This document shows, piece after piece, positions 41,701 through 53,524 of a DNA stretch of 64,000 bases. Under the pieces are notes generated by a model. That model saw nothing but the letters and a program-made list of their open reading frames with translations. It ran no database searches and was not told where the DNA came from. Each line of letters opens with the position of its first letter. Position 1 is the first letter of the stretch. A program made the position numbers and the translations under genes. Source of the DNA: Physella acuta (lineage: Eukaryota; Mollusca; Gastropoda; Physidae); NCBI RefSeq assembly GCF_028476545.1, contig NW_026732995.1, forward strand, positions 321,001-385,000, given 5' to 3'.

Positions 41701-44700
41701 AAGCCAAATTCAAAATACCTGTAGATAAATAATAACTGCTACCATGCATGCAAAATTAGCGGTTAACAAACTGGCTCAGAAGATGTGTATTTCTTTTATA
41801 GAATTGCAACATTTAACAATAATTTTTGTGTGTGTGAAAATATAAAAAAATATGTAACAGAAAAGATAGGAACTAACCTGTGAGGATAAGCCTGAATCTC
41901 CTCAAGCAACTTCATCTTCAGTGGCTTCTTTTTAGGGTTGTAATTTCTCCAAATGAAAGGTAAAAGAACTCTTGTGGTGTAGGGACTGACTAAAGGCTTT
42001 AGTTCATAGTCTGCAAGCCCTACAATCCTTTGATGAAAACTGGTATAGTTGCGAGATTCTGTTTTCTTTATTGAACCATGAATCTGAAATTGGTATAAAA
42101 TTTGTACCTTAAAAAAGGTACTTCCCACAACATCTATTTAAAACTCAGATAAGTGGGTAAAGACTTACCATGAATCTATCTAAATCTCTTGTTTCTTTTG
42201 TCTGAGATACTTTTGAAGGGATGTGTGGAAAAAATGGTTTATTGCCAGATCCAGAGTTCTATTATTAAAAGTAAAAACAAAGTAAACATATTTTGCACCT
42301 TTTCCCCAAACAATATTTTAACAAGAATTATTTTAGCACATCATTGCAACAAAAATGAGATGTTTTTTTATAGAACCACACAAAATTAACAAAGCAAGTT
42401 AATAAAATCCTCAGGCAAATGTTTGTCTTTAAAATGGTGGATTCTTTCATTAATTTCCATTCAGGAAAATCATATTACGATACAAAACTTTCAGCCATTA
42501 TACCTCAAGAGCAATTCAGTACACAATAATTTGGGAAATATAATTTTCAATAAACTCCCTTAATACACTAGAAGCAAAAAAAAACAAAAAAAAAACGAAT
42601 GTACTTACAAATGAAGTACTTTCAATTTTAGAGAGGCGATCCATTTGTATTTCAAGATCAAAAATTGGCAGGCCAAATTCACGGTTGGTCTTAAAGTCGA
42701 AAGACACAGTATATTGTTAATGATGAAATTGAAAAACAGTAAAAAAATATTAAAATAAATAAAATATAAACAAAAAGACCAAAAGATACAATTCTTTTCT
42801 TATACAAATGTACATTTTCTTTTTTTTATTCCCCAATCCAATTTTCACCAATTAATGCTGACAGGGGCTTGCCTTTAGCACATATTATGTCTCTAAATGC
42901 TTGTAAGGTGCAATAAACTATACAATAATCTATTGTCAGATATACTTGTACATGACTAGTTCATTTTTCTTTGCTCTAAATAAGGTGGGATTAAAGTTCT
43001 AGACATTAAAATCTGACATCAAGCACCAGCAAACTTAGTATAATCATCTAAAATAATGTCTAAAATTTGTTAAGTACAGTTCTGAGCTAAGCTTCAAAAA
43101 TTGCATAATAAACATATAGAAGATAGACAAATCTCTCCCCTGCTCATCACTCAAGTGTTGGCCAGTTTAAAATCTTGTTACACCTTTTGATGATAGATTT
43201 AATCACTTGAACTGGTACAACAGACTTTACACTGCACAGTTACGGATATAAAATACATCTTGGTTTGGTGATGGAGAGTTCACCTAATTGAGCCCACTGT
43301 TAACAGCATTATAATTGACCCTCACAAACAGATTAATTTTCACATTGTTATATTTAAAAATCTCAAGTGTATTCTATCGACCTATAGATCTATAAACAAA
43401 TGTGGAAATGTAAAGCTTGGTATGAGGAATTTAAATCTTAACTCAATTTTAACTGTTGGGCAACACATAGGTTTGACAAAAGGTTTAAAGGAATTAATTT
43501 TCACACTTGTACATGGTGACCAGAACTGCTAAGTGTGATTTTTTTATATGCAATTTTTGTTTATAAAATCTATACTGTTAGCAAATTGATTTTAAAAAAG
43601 TGAAAGGTAATTAATTTGCATGGAGATTGTTCCTACCTGATTACAGATTAATTTCCGCCTAAACTGTGCAAGTTCTGGATCTAAACTTCTCATGGCTGAT
43701 AAATCATTTAATGTTTGTAGAAGCTCGACTTCCTCAAATACACTTATTCTTTTCAATCTGAAATTGTACACACCTTTTTCATTGTTTTAAAAGACATGTA
43801 AATGTTAAATGACAAGTTATCTATAGAGATAAAAATGAATGTATATCTGTTGGTTTGTCAGTCTGTTTTCTATGATGTATTAATACACTATTCATTGGAT
43901 TGTCATGAAAGTTTGGAAAGTTAAGTATATTTCAGGGAAGATTTCTGCAATAAAAAAATGTAAATATCAGAGGGGCAGCAATATTTGGTTGGAACCCTGA
44001 GTTCCCCAGTGACTTTTTAACACATGGGCTCTATTGATAGGGTGTCCTTCACAGGGGCTCAGGTGTACTAATTGAATCAACAGTCACTTTAATTTATAAG
44101 AACTGGATTTCTTCTATATTAAAATGAGTAAGTTTCAATAAAATGAACAAGTGTACTGGAATTTCCTATTATCTGAGATCTCAGCATAGTGTGACAGGTG
44201 CAATACTAACCTATGAAAATATGATGTCTTTTTATTATTATTACTACCTTTAGAAAATTTTAGTCAGTTTGGGTCAAGTGTGTTTTTTTAATCAGCTATG
44301 TATACAAAAGAAACTTAGGCAAAGTTGCACTTGACAGTTATTTTAACAGTTAGTAATCCTTTACAGCTCTGGCAAAACTTATGTAATAAATTCTCAATCA
44401 CTATAATAGTTTTGCTATTCTGTCTGTCTGTCGGGAAATTTAAAAGATGCATAGTGAAAGACCATGACGTCACATGGAATATATATGAAGTTTTCAAAAC
44501 AAAACGAAAAATGTACAGTTCTAAAGCTGGATAAGTACACAATAAAATGACATAATTGATTCTAAAGTAAACAGAATAAAAAAGCTATTGCATAAAAAAA
44601 ACCCACAATAATAATGACGTCATGGATACTTGATAATAAAGACTCTAACATTTCCGCCCAATTTATTTGTGTAATCTTAAAAGTGGTTTCTTACAGGGTA

Positions 44701-47700
44701 GGGGCAAAAAAATCTGAAAAAAAAAACAACCCCACTATCTGCACAATTAGAGGTTTAGCTGCCAAAAGTAGGCAACGGGTCTAGATTTTGGAAGTAGCGT
44801 CTACCTTTAGTCTGTATTATCTACAAATGTAACCAGTGTTTCTTTCAGACTTTTTACTTCCCAGAGGAGGAGGGGGGGTGGGGGCTAATTTTTGGTGAGG
44901 GGGTGTTAGACATTCTTCAGAGCCCCCCCCCCCCCCCCCCTCCACCAAAAGTGTTGCCTGAAAGACTCTAAATGCGACTTTTGTCAAGTTTGAGCTTAGG
45001 TGCAAGGCTTAGGGGTATAACTATGACTATATTTTGTATAATTGTGCAGTAACTATGTGTGGATCAAGGTTAAAGTGCCAATTCAGGATTAATTGCCGAT
45101 TCAGGATAAAAATCAGTTTACAATTATATAATATTTTTCATTTCCGGTTAAAGCTGAAGTTGAAGTGGTGATTTTGGTTTACGTTTAGAGAAAAAGACAA
45201 CTATCAACTTAGTGCCTTTGTATTTCTCCCTCAACGGGCCATTTATCTAGTTTTTTTAATATTAGTGTTTACAGCATTTTAATATTTAAATTATGCATAA
45301 ATAGAAATATACAGAAGAAATAACTTCACATCACCATTCAAAATACAAAGTAGCCTACCTCGGTTGTGGACTAGGAGGTTGGGCATCATCTAATCTTCTC
45401 CTTTTCCTAGGTCGTCCTTTTCTTCTTTTCAAACTATGCTCATCAGTCAGGTTCTCTTGCTTGATTCTTGTAATGAGATCTGTTTCATCTCCTGATTCTC
45501 TCTCCCCATCATCATCTTCATCTTCTTCAGAGTTTTCACTAGATCCATCCGAGTCTGAGTCTGTTTTTGGTTCCTCCTTAACTTTAACTGGTGATTTCCC
45601 TTCATGGAGACATAATATTAGAAATTACTGACTCAGAAAACATACATTTTCTAATTCTTTTCTCCCGTGCCCTAATATGAATACTTCTATTTTTCAGTTG
45701 CATCCCCATATTCCCAGTCCCATTAGTTTCTATCAAAAACAGATACTAAATTTAAATACAAAAGTCTAATTTTGATTCAATTGTATTATAATAAAAACTG
45801 AGTTATAAAACAAAAATTGTGAGCTTTTCTGTAGTAGTTGACAATATGGCTTTGACGTGCTAGTCATAATGGCTATGGTGGAAACTTTTGGCAGTAATTA
45901 TAATGCTTATTTGTTTCATTTGTCAGATGATAAGTAGACACTGATAAACTGACTAAGCCTATTAGAAATGTGTCAAAATATTTAGAACCTAGACTTGACA
46001 GATGTGTTAATGCCATTATCAATTATCCAAACCCAAATGTTAAAGATTTTTTGGAACCCTATATTTAGAAACACAGTCAAAATATTTTTGTGGTTGAGGG
46101 AATTGATGGTTAACTAGTAATGTCTGACAAAACTGTTAGGATAAGATAGGAAGATAGGAGAATGTGTGATAGGAAAACAAAGTTGTCAGAAGGTAAATGT
46201 AGATCTCAGGATGATAAAATGTCTGTAATATATCATTAGAAAATACCATTGTTCATGTTGAATATATCATCCAAATCAGGGGTGGAAGGACGCAAGTCTG
46301 GTGTGTCTTCAGTGATTGTTACCATGGAACCAATGTCTACATCCATCTCTTCATCCTCACCAATCTCTACTTGCAGTGTGTTCAGATCATCATCAAAAAT
46401 GCCTAGCATTTTTTAAAAAATAGAACAATTACTAATTACTATATCAAATTAAGTTAAAATGTTTCAAAAAGTGTTGTGGATGAATGTGAATATTAAAATA
46501 TCTTGGCGTAATAGAGAAATTTGAATACTAAAATATGTTGGGTCATCTCTACTTAGTGACTCCAGCCTGTGTAATTTAAAAATTGTTGTTTGTTATGCAT
46601 TTACATCTTGTTTTTATATAGCTAACTCACAGAATTTATTAAAGCAAAGCGCAAAATTATTATTCTTTGACACATCAGGATTCTGGTCACAAATTAAAAT
46701 GGTTAGGAAACTAGCCTTATAAATTTGTACGTTATTTCAGAATAACAAAAAGTTATCTGCTTTACTTTACCCAATGTTGTGTTTAAAATTTGATTTAAAA
46801 TACCCTAGGACAACCCTAAGAATTAAGGATTTATTTGTGAATTACCATTTTCCCACTTGACAGGAGGCAAGTCTCTAGCTGAGCTTGTGAAAGATGATGC
46901 TGTTGATAACGACAGCTCTGAGGAGCTCCTGCTGCAGCTGTCCTGGTCTGAGAGTAAGGAAATATCACTTGGCAAGTCTATTGGAGTAAACACGCTGCTG
47001 CTAGGCTCTAGCTCTAAAGTTTTCTGTTTTCTGTTCATTTTTTTTTTAGAGCATGATGCTGAATCACGCAGATTAGTGAATTCCTCCATCTTCTGCTTTT
47101 TTATAGCCTTGTTCTCCTGAAGAATAAAATAATATAATAACCTTGAATGAAATTTAAAAAGATGAAATAATGTTTTAGTTACACTAAAATCAGGACTTTA
47201 TATGCAAGGGCTAAGATGGTTAGAAATAATGGTCTCAAGTCTTAAGCATGCAATAAATGTGTTCAGTATGTTATATTAAATAAGTTTAACCAAAGCTCTG
47301 TAGAATTTTGAGGCTGTGGAAAAATTAATTATAGTAACCAAATCAATGCATTTGCACTAGTGAGCAAGATGTTTAGTGGTAAAACTGTATACATACAGGT
47401 ACAAATGAGGATGCCGAAAAGCTGAGATTTTTAAACACTTTTTGCACAAATCTGGCTTGTTTGTTATCAATACACTTTATGGATGATATTCAAATCAACA
47501 CAATGTGTAATGTTCTGTATGTGCTTTACTTACTAGCAAAGAAGATCTTTTCTCCTTCAACTGTATTGCAGCAACCAGAGAATTTTCTTTGACCTTTCTA
47601 CACTTTCTATCCTCTGGGTAAAGGTTTATTGGTATCTCTGATTGTGTAGTTGGCTTCTTTTTCTGCTTACTTTTTTTTACTATATTTATTTAAATATAAA

Positions 47701-49290
47701 ACATCATTTTTAATTCTAGTTAAATTTACACCTCTGCTTAATAAATGTTTTAAGTACATTTTTAAAAATGATTTTGACCGAAAAAAGGAGCATATTAAAA
47801 TATTATTAATTGAAAAGGTATTAATTTTCACACTTCTCCAATAGATCTGCTAGATACGAATTTATATAATTGTTTTTAAATAAAACTACACCACCTCTTA
47901 TCCTTTGGATAACTATTGGTCCAGGGACCATTCATAAATGACATCACACTTGTTTTCTTCCTCCCTCCCCTTCCCCGCTGTCACAAATAGCCAGATCCCT
48001 ACATCTAAAAAGATGTCACACCTCAGCCAACAAGTTTGTGTCTTTTAAAAAAACCTTTTTTTTTTTGCTTTTTCTCCAACAAAAAACAAGCTCAGTTCTA
48101 TTTTTTAGTTTATCAGTAAATAAGTTATATATATTCTTGAATAAGAAGATTTGTAAAGCGCCTACTATTAAAAATTGATAATATTGTTGGAACCTAATAG
48201 AAATAACAAATATATATCATTAAAGCTGTGGCCAAAAGATAATAATGCATTGAACTTTTCAATCTGCTACTATCTTTTTTTATTTATTTTGCTTTTAAAA
48301 AGGTTATCAAAGGCACTCTTACTTTCTGTGTAACATAATGGTGGCTCAATGACTGCCAATCTCCAGTAGCCTTGTTCAACAACTTTGGTACCAGAAATAA
48401 AATAATCTGGACAACCTAAGGAGAGAGTTCCAGCAACTGTACCCATCCACAATGTCGTTTTCTTCCTAGAAGTTAAACATTATACAAATATTCAAAGTAT
48501 TCTAATATAATTATGTTCTTTTTATGTTGGACTTTCATAGCTTATTAATTATATTTTTTTAAAATTTAATGATTATTGAATTAATAAACCTCTGATGTCC
48601 AAAAAATGTGGTCCAATTGGCTTCAATAAAAGCACAGATGTGTCCCTTCCAGTGAAAATATCCACATTTCCCTTGACCCATTTTATGAAGATTGTACAAA
48701 GCAAGCATAACAACATTGTGCCTAAAAAGAAGATCCACGTTAATCTGATTATACATCACAGCAGTCCAAAGAATTTTAATTGTGTAATGAATAATTGAGG
48801 GGAAAATGTTACCAAGAAATATTACAGCGCTGAAACTCCTCTTGACCATTTTCACCACAAGAGTCACATTTAAATTTGAAAAATGTATCATCAAGTAGAG
48901 GTGATGGCAACAAACTTTTTATACACCCTGCAACAGAAAAAAGATTAATTCAGATTTGTTTAAATTGTTAACTATGTAGTTTTATACAGCATCTCTTGTT
49001 AGTGATGCTATGGCATAAAAAGTGATGAGACAGGCCAGAACAATCTCCTTGAATATTTTTATCATCTCTGACACTAGTTGCCCAGTGATTGTAAGCTTTA
49101 TGCAAGATTTCATAACAACAAAGTTCTACAAAACTAACAAAATGAATATATATCTATACTAAAGACTTTAATTACCTGAATGGACTTTTTTCCCACAGCC
49201 ATCACATTTGAAGGATACAATTTTATCCCAACATTTCTCAGCTTTCCAGCAATATGCGCAAGATGAAAAAGTTGAGTCTTCAATATTCAT
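38742..49290 (-). CDS. KAT14: KAT14 (CSRP2BP), ATAC-complex acetyltransferase subunit
   Basis: KAT14 is a nuclear GNAT-family subunit of the ATAC histone acetyltransferase complex and binds CSRP2 in vertebrates. Exons, in transcript order: 49290-49176, 48927-48813, 48721-48590, 48465-48323, 47662-47534, 47116-46846, 46402-46247, 45599-45359, 43757-43637, 42689-42609, 42258-42169, 42083-41878, 40984-40866, 40200-40152, 39316-39184, 38915-38742. The N-terminus has CxxC pairs at residues 11/14, 29/32 and 59/62, then VVMLALYNL and GYFHWKGHICAFIE, matching human VVMLAMYNL and GYFRWKEDICAFIE. The middle is acidic and holds an AT-hook-like KRRKGRPRKRRR. The C-terminus is the GNAT domain with FFWPGID, AFMVPD, and the acetyl-CoA loop HPEWRGAGIATFM. 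The 757 codons seen are close to human length (782). The junction between 48323 and 47662 is out of phase by one base as read; a missed small exon or an A-run error would explain it. An upstream coding exon is not excluded. Confidence 0.93.
40319..40610 (+). repeat. Dispersed repeat, second copy
   Basis: Located between KAT14 exons, this stretch shares AAACTTGCTTTCTTTA, GCATGTTTGTT and CAATCTCCAAAAGATAAT-like landmarks with 34600-34830 in the same order and strand. No element ends are clear. Confidence 0.5.
41118..41244. mobile_element. hAT miniature element, G-run family (one end clear)
   Basis: C tracts surround a CGAACGAAATGGAATTTATA core. The right end is GTCTGGAAGAAACACTG. The left terminal repeat is not recognisable. 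It lies in the KAT14 intron between 41878 and 40984. Confidence 0.75.
43835..44110 (+). mobile_element. Helitron-family fragment
   Basis: ATGTATATCTGTTGGTTTGTC, then ACACTATTCATTGGATTGTC and CATGAAAGTTTGGAAAGTTA, follow the order of the 5' part of the Helitron at 1350. A GGGTGTCCTTCACAGGGGC segment later matches the copy at 52790-53115. The ends are lost. Confidence 0.65.
44834..44969. mobile_element. hAT miniature element, G-run family (diverged copy)
   Basis: The left end is CAGTGTTTCTTTCAGAC. The right end, on the other strand, reads AGAGTCTTTCAGGCA. The interior has G and C tracts. Flanks AAATGTAA and AAATGCGA may be a decayed 8-bp duplication, but the alignment is not exact. Confidence 0.65.
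47924..48025. mobile_element. Partial copy of the GGGGTC...TGACGTCA foldback family
   Basis: GGGACCATTCATAAATGACA and a later GATGTCACACCTCAG resemble the arms of the element at 16017-16493. It lies in the KAT14 intron whose flanking exons do not agree in phase. Confidence 0.5.
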
Positions 49291-49689
49291 TCTTTTAGGT
49301 GAGTAAGGTTCTCTAAAAGTAATAAAGGACTACAAGATAATAATAAAGCACCTTTAGCTTTCCTGTAAGTAATATAAACAGTAGGCTACCCAAAAAAAAT
49401 TATAAGGCATAATATAGTTTATATAATATATATAATATATAGGATAGGCCTAGTCATTAACTAGTTGATTCAAATGTAATATTGTATTTGTATTATCATT
49501 AATAATAGCAATACTTACAACTATATAGTTGGCAACATAAACTAGCATTGGATTAGTTAGGCAGTAGATGGAAAAAAAAAATTAAATTTGTACATAGGCC
49601 CAAAGGAATACATTTAAATTACTGTTTGTCCTATTTCGGGCTGTTTCGAATGATGTGGTATTAAAAGTCAACACAATAGAAAAAAGTTG

Positions 49690-49965
49690 TTCAATCATCG
49701 ACAAATTTCGGGTGCGGTAAACATTGAAACATTAGATTTATTGGTTTGAAATACATATGCAGCAACGGCTACATAATAACAATAGCAAATTAAAGTGTTT
49801 TATATGATCAGCACTTTAGAACTCAGGTGCGGAAATTTTTTGCAAATACCAGTGCAATTTACCCACACCAAGCCAATGAATCAGTCAGGGGTAAAATGCG
49901 AGACAAAAATGTCACATAACAGGCCGTATTCACACCATCTCGCATTTTACCGTCTTGCATTTACC
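49690..49965. mobile_element. Foldback sequence related to the 8448-8872 element
   Basis: GGTGCGGTAAAC near 49710 is the complement of TTTACCGCACC in the 8448 element. GGTAAAATGCGAGACA (49889) faces TCTCGCATTTTACC (49938), which resembles the AAATGCGAGACA arm of that element. Terminal repeats and duplications are not clear, so this may be a rearranged copy. Confidence 0.5.
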
Positions 49966-50727
49966 AAGACACGATACATATTATTAGTAACTTAGTTAGG
50001 TAATCTATCATTTTAAGTGCGTAAAAGTGAGAAAAAGTTGCCTGGTTGTTATAGCTTTAATACTAGTATAACATGATATATTTGTGTCAAATATAATAGA
50101 TACTGAATAATAAACCAAAAGCAATGGTTAAATATATCAATATATAATATAGGCCAGAAATTAACTTTAAACAGCAGTGTTTGCCAGCAAGATTTGCTAT
50201 ATAAACAGCTGCCATTTGTAAAATAGAGTGGCTTCCCCTGAATCTCTCGCTATAAGTTTACCAAAAAAAAACTTTTGTTTTGATTTTGTTAATATTTTTT
50301 GTCAAAACTTGAGAAAAATCCAAATTTGGAATATTGAATTTAAATGTGCACTAGATTTAGCTTTTTTTTCTCTTGAAAATAGGTTCTGTCATTTAAAGAG
50401 AAACTCATAAATGCAAGTAGGTTAAGTTTGTATTGTTAAAAATATCTCTAGATCTATAAAGTAGCATGTATGAACTCACAATGACCCTAAGCTATGACGT
50501 ATGCTGATAATTACTATTAATTAGAGTCAATGTGAATTCACGGTGAACCCTACACCATGTACAGATTTTTCTCACGCCGACGATCACATGCTATTTAATT
50601 GGACCTGTAGGCCTTAGGGCAGGGGGCCTAATGCGGTAAAACTCCATTTTAGCGTATTTTAATCTCAGCTTCTCGTTTACCTCCAGTTGAGCGTATTTTA
50701 TTATTATAATAACCGAAACACACCAAA

Positions 50728-50902
50728 ACATTAGGAAAATAAGATTTATTTATTTGTAGGCCTACAAAAAATTACAAACTGTGCATTTCTATTTTTGTAA
50801 CCAACAAACTAACAAAGCATTTCAGTCAGTCTCTTTGTTTTTTTTATTCATTTGTTAAAACAAAAATACAATACAAATAAATAAATCTTGTTTTCCTAAT
50901 GT
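50728..50902. mobile_element. Inner foldback element, 175 bp
   Basis: ACATTAGGAAAATAAGATTT at the left is mirrored at the right by AAATCTTGTTTTCCTAATGT. The near-perfect arms of about 28 bp are much better preserved than those of the surrounding element, so it inserted later. Confidence 0.8.
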
Positions 50903-51027
50903 TAGGGGCCTATTATTTAAATTTATATAATATATTATAGATCTAGACTCTAGACCTAGATCTAGTATAATTTAAATAAAAAGGCCAGGGCATTAAAATT
51001 TTAAAATACGCTCATCAGGATTCAGAC

Positions 51028-51105
51028 CAGAGTTTCTTCCAGGCATCTCTTCGGGGGGGGGGGGGGGGGGGGGGCAAAGCCGCCCCCTCCCGAAAATTTC
51101 AATTT
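51028..51105. mobile_element. hAT miniature element, G-run family (left part)
   Basis: CAGAGTTTCTTCCAGGCATC is followed by a G tract of about 20 and a C-rich stretch, as in the complete copy at 51984. The other end is missing. It sits in the right half of the 50645-51175 foldback element. Confidence 0.75.
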
Positions 51106-51580
51106 CATCATGATCATCACATCAGCTCAACCGGAGGTGAACGTGAAGCGGCGAATAAAATACGCTAAAATTAAATGTAGTCATGAATAACAAAATAATT
51201 AATAGCAAAGGCTGCGTTGGTTTAAGTACTCACATCCACTAGAACTAGAACACCTAGTCTCTAGATCAGTAAAATTAAATCTAGTTCTCTAACTACTAAA
51301 CAAATAAATAGGCCTACTTCTAGTAACATTTGTCTAAGTAGCAGTTACCAGCAGTAAAAAAACCCATTTAGATCTAGATCAAATATGGCGAACACATATT
51401 AAACAGTTGAGAAACACATTAATTAAAGTCAGATATAACCTATAAAGGATATATAATAAACTCACATTAAGTAAACTGGCAACTTCTTAATTTAAAATAA
51501 TTCCAAATAACCGAATTTTCAAAATGTAAACATATAATTAAAGTTGTAATATATACCTTATTTATCGCAACTTTCCACAT

Positions 51581-51652
51581 GGGGATATAGCTCAGTGGTA
51601 GAGCATTCGACTGCAGATCGAGAGGTCCCCGGTTCAAACCCGGGTGTCCCCT
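51581..51652 (+). tRNA. tRNA-Cys (GCA)
   Basis: The 72-nt sequence folds as a standard cloverleaf. The 7-bp acceptor stem pairs GGGGATA with TGTCCCC, including one G-U pair. The D arm is TAGCTCAGTGGTAGAGCA, the internal A box. The anticodon loop CTGCAGA gives GCA at 51613-51615. The T arm GGTTCAAACCC is the B box. The discriminator is U, and a run of T just downstream is a pol III terminator. There is no intron. Confidence 0.97.
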
Positions 51653-51983
51653 GATTTTTTTTCTTTTAAAACTTTTTTTTTGTTTGTTGTAAAAAAACAA
51701 AAAAGAACATATCTAGAAATTATATTTGTTATGTATCGAGAAGCTGACACTTATTTGGGCATCACCGTTCCCTATCTGGCGTAGCTAGGATTTTCGGGTC
51801 CCTACGCAAAAGTTATTTGTCAGCTGTTTATACCTACAAAGGAGTGAAACGAAGAAATCAATTGCTACTTCTGATGTAGGGTTTTAAATGATATATAAAT
51901 ATTCAGTACATTTTGTATTTTATACATCCTGATTGTTTATTTATATTATATTATTATGTAGGCCCGTACAGGCTAATCCAGTG

Positions 51984-52183
51984 CAGAGTTTCTTCCAGGC
52001 ATCTCTTCGGGGGGGCGAAGCCCCCCCGAAAAATTTTTACCGCCCCCCCGAACGAAATGAAATTTATATAATTTATATAGAAAATATATACTTTTAACAG
52101 TGTCCGCCCCCCCGAAGAAAGTTTACCGCCCCCCCGAAGATTTCAAGTGCCCCCCCGGAGCAAAAAGTCTGGAAGAAACACTG
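51984..52183. mobile_element. hAT miniature element, G-run family (complete, exact 8-bp TSD)
   Basis: The left end is CAGAGTTTCTTCCAG and the right end, on the other strand, CAGTGTTTCTTCCAG. The flanks are ATCCAGTG on both sides (51976-51983 and 52184-52191). The interior alternates C/G tracts with a CGAACGAAATGAAATTTATA core. An open frame over part of it is made by the C tracts and is not a gene. This is the best-preserved reference copy. Confidence 0.9.
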
Positions 52184-52789
52184 ATCCAGTGGCGTAGCTA
52201 CCGTAAGCAAGACATAGGGCCCAAGGCAAATAGGGGCTCTTTTCACTCTTTAGTTCTAAAAAAACTTTACATTGGAATTTTAATATTTGTATTATAAAAA
52301 TAATTTTAAAAATAAAAAGGAAATTCAGTTTTTTTGTCTACTGTAGAAGTAATCAAAAGTTCCAAAAAAAAAAAAAGCCCTCAAACCTTTCTTACTGGGG
52401 AGGGGTTGTACAGAGCCCATATGTATTACTAACTTGCAATGCCGGGCAAGCCGTTTAGCCTATACATAAACTTGAACATTGACTCTTTTGTGAAATTGGC
52501 ACCCGGCACCCTCAAATTTATACGCATCGCTAAAAACTCTCTACTCCACCGCCACAAACATGCACCCCCTTCCCCTCTCAACTCTGTCCCCAACAAAATT
52601 CCATCCATCCATGATTACAATTGAGCCATTTTTTTTGGTTAACAGCTGTGGAGAGTGTTTTCACAACAAGCTAATTCGAAAATGTGTCAATGTTTGTGTG
52701 ATAGTTTTAACATTTATCACAATTTGTTTGTTGATCTAAGTTATCTTTAATCAAAATGCCGCTGCTTAAAGATCTTTGTCTGCCTCATT

Positions 52790-53115
52790 GTCCTTTATGC
52801 ATTAATACAAAAACATTGTGAAGTTGTTTAGAATAGTTCAGACAAACATCTACTGACCGTAAAATTTCCTACCACAATCCCACACATGAGGAGCAGTGCC
52901 TTCCCCTGGAAGAGAAGACAGAAAGAAACTCTGGCTCCTGTAAAGTTTTCTGCCATTACATTTTTTTTGGTTTCGTTCGGAGAACGGCCACTTGACAGTA
53001 AGGCAGTTCGGTTTGCCACCCAGAGTTTCCCAGCGGCTTTCTTAGCACCTGGGGTCAGTTAATTGGGTGTCCTGCACAAGGGGTCAGGGTTACTGCTTAA
53101 TTCAACGGTCAAACT
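52790..53115 (+). mobile_element. Helitron-family fragment
   Basis: GTCCTTTATGCATTAATACA and AACATTGTGAAGTTGTTTAG match the 5' part of the Helitron family. GGGTGTCCTGCACAAGGGGTC and TTCAACGGTCAAACTACA match its middle. The ends are lost and the match is interrupted. Confidence 0.6.
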
Positions 53116-53524
53116 ACACAGGTGCATCAGCTGGCGCTCCTGGCTCAACTCAGCACTAAGGCGCATACACTTGTTTTAATGAGCGCCACGCCCAGGGATA
53201 CGGAGGGCTACTATAATCAATGGCTAAAGAAAATAAAGGGTGTCCTCCAGCCACCTCGGCAGAAGTATACATTAGGCGCCCCGAGTCTCTCGATTATTAT
53301 GATGTTATGAAACAAGCTGGAGATATGCCCTTTGGGTCAGTAACTTGGCCATCCTAAGTATCAAACATACATAAGCAGGTTATATTACCCTAAAGTTTAA
53401 AGTTCATATAATGTAATCAAAGGTATTCATTATTAGGTACTTTTTATTATTGGAGATTACACATTTTTGTGCCCCCCCCCCCCCCCATGGATAGCGCCCT
53501 AAATTAACTCTTAAGTTAGGGGAT

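Larger units (their letters stand above)
50645..51175. mobile_element. Foldback element with TTTTAGCGTATTTTA ends and nested inserts
   Basis: The left arm TTTTAGCGTATTTTAATC, then GTTTACCTCCAGTTGAGC, is matched on the other strand by TTTTAGCGTATTTTATTC, then GTTCACCTCCGGTTGAGC, over about 50 bp. Inside lie a smaller foldback element (50728-50902) and a hAT miniature fragment (51028-51105). No coding sequence is seen. Confidence 0.75.
49291..51580. other. Region upstream of KAT14, with foldback elements
   Basis: The KAT14 transcript probably continues upstream, since the exon holding its first ATG has an acceptor-like TTTTAG ending at 49313 on the minus strand. A possible noncoding donor, GTAAGT on the minus strand, is seen at 49513-49518. 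The promoter cannot be placed. Foldback sequences occupy 49690-49965 and 50645-51175. I see no further gene before the tRNA. Confidence 0.45.

Noticed and set aside
48270-48322. Extension of the KAT14 exon past 48323 to restore the frame
   Set aside because: The frame runs to a TAG with no donor in the needed phase, so it does not solve the junction.
52100-52297. 65-codon open frame on + strand, proline-rich start
   Set aside because: It starts inside the hAT miniature element; the prolines come from C tracts.
53122-53310. 62-codon open frame on + strand next to the LINE fragment
   Set aside because: The peptide resembles nothing I can name with confidence. It may be part of a decayed element, so I do not call it a gene.
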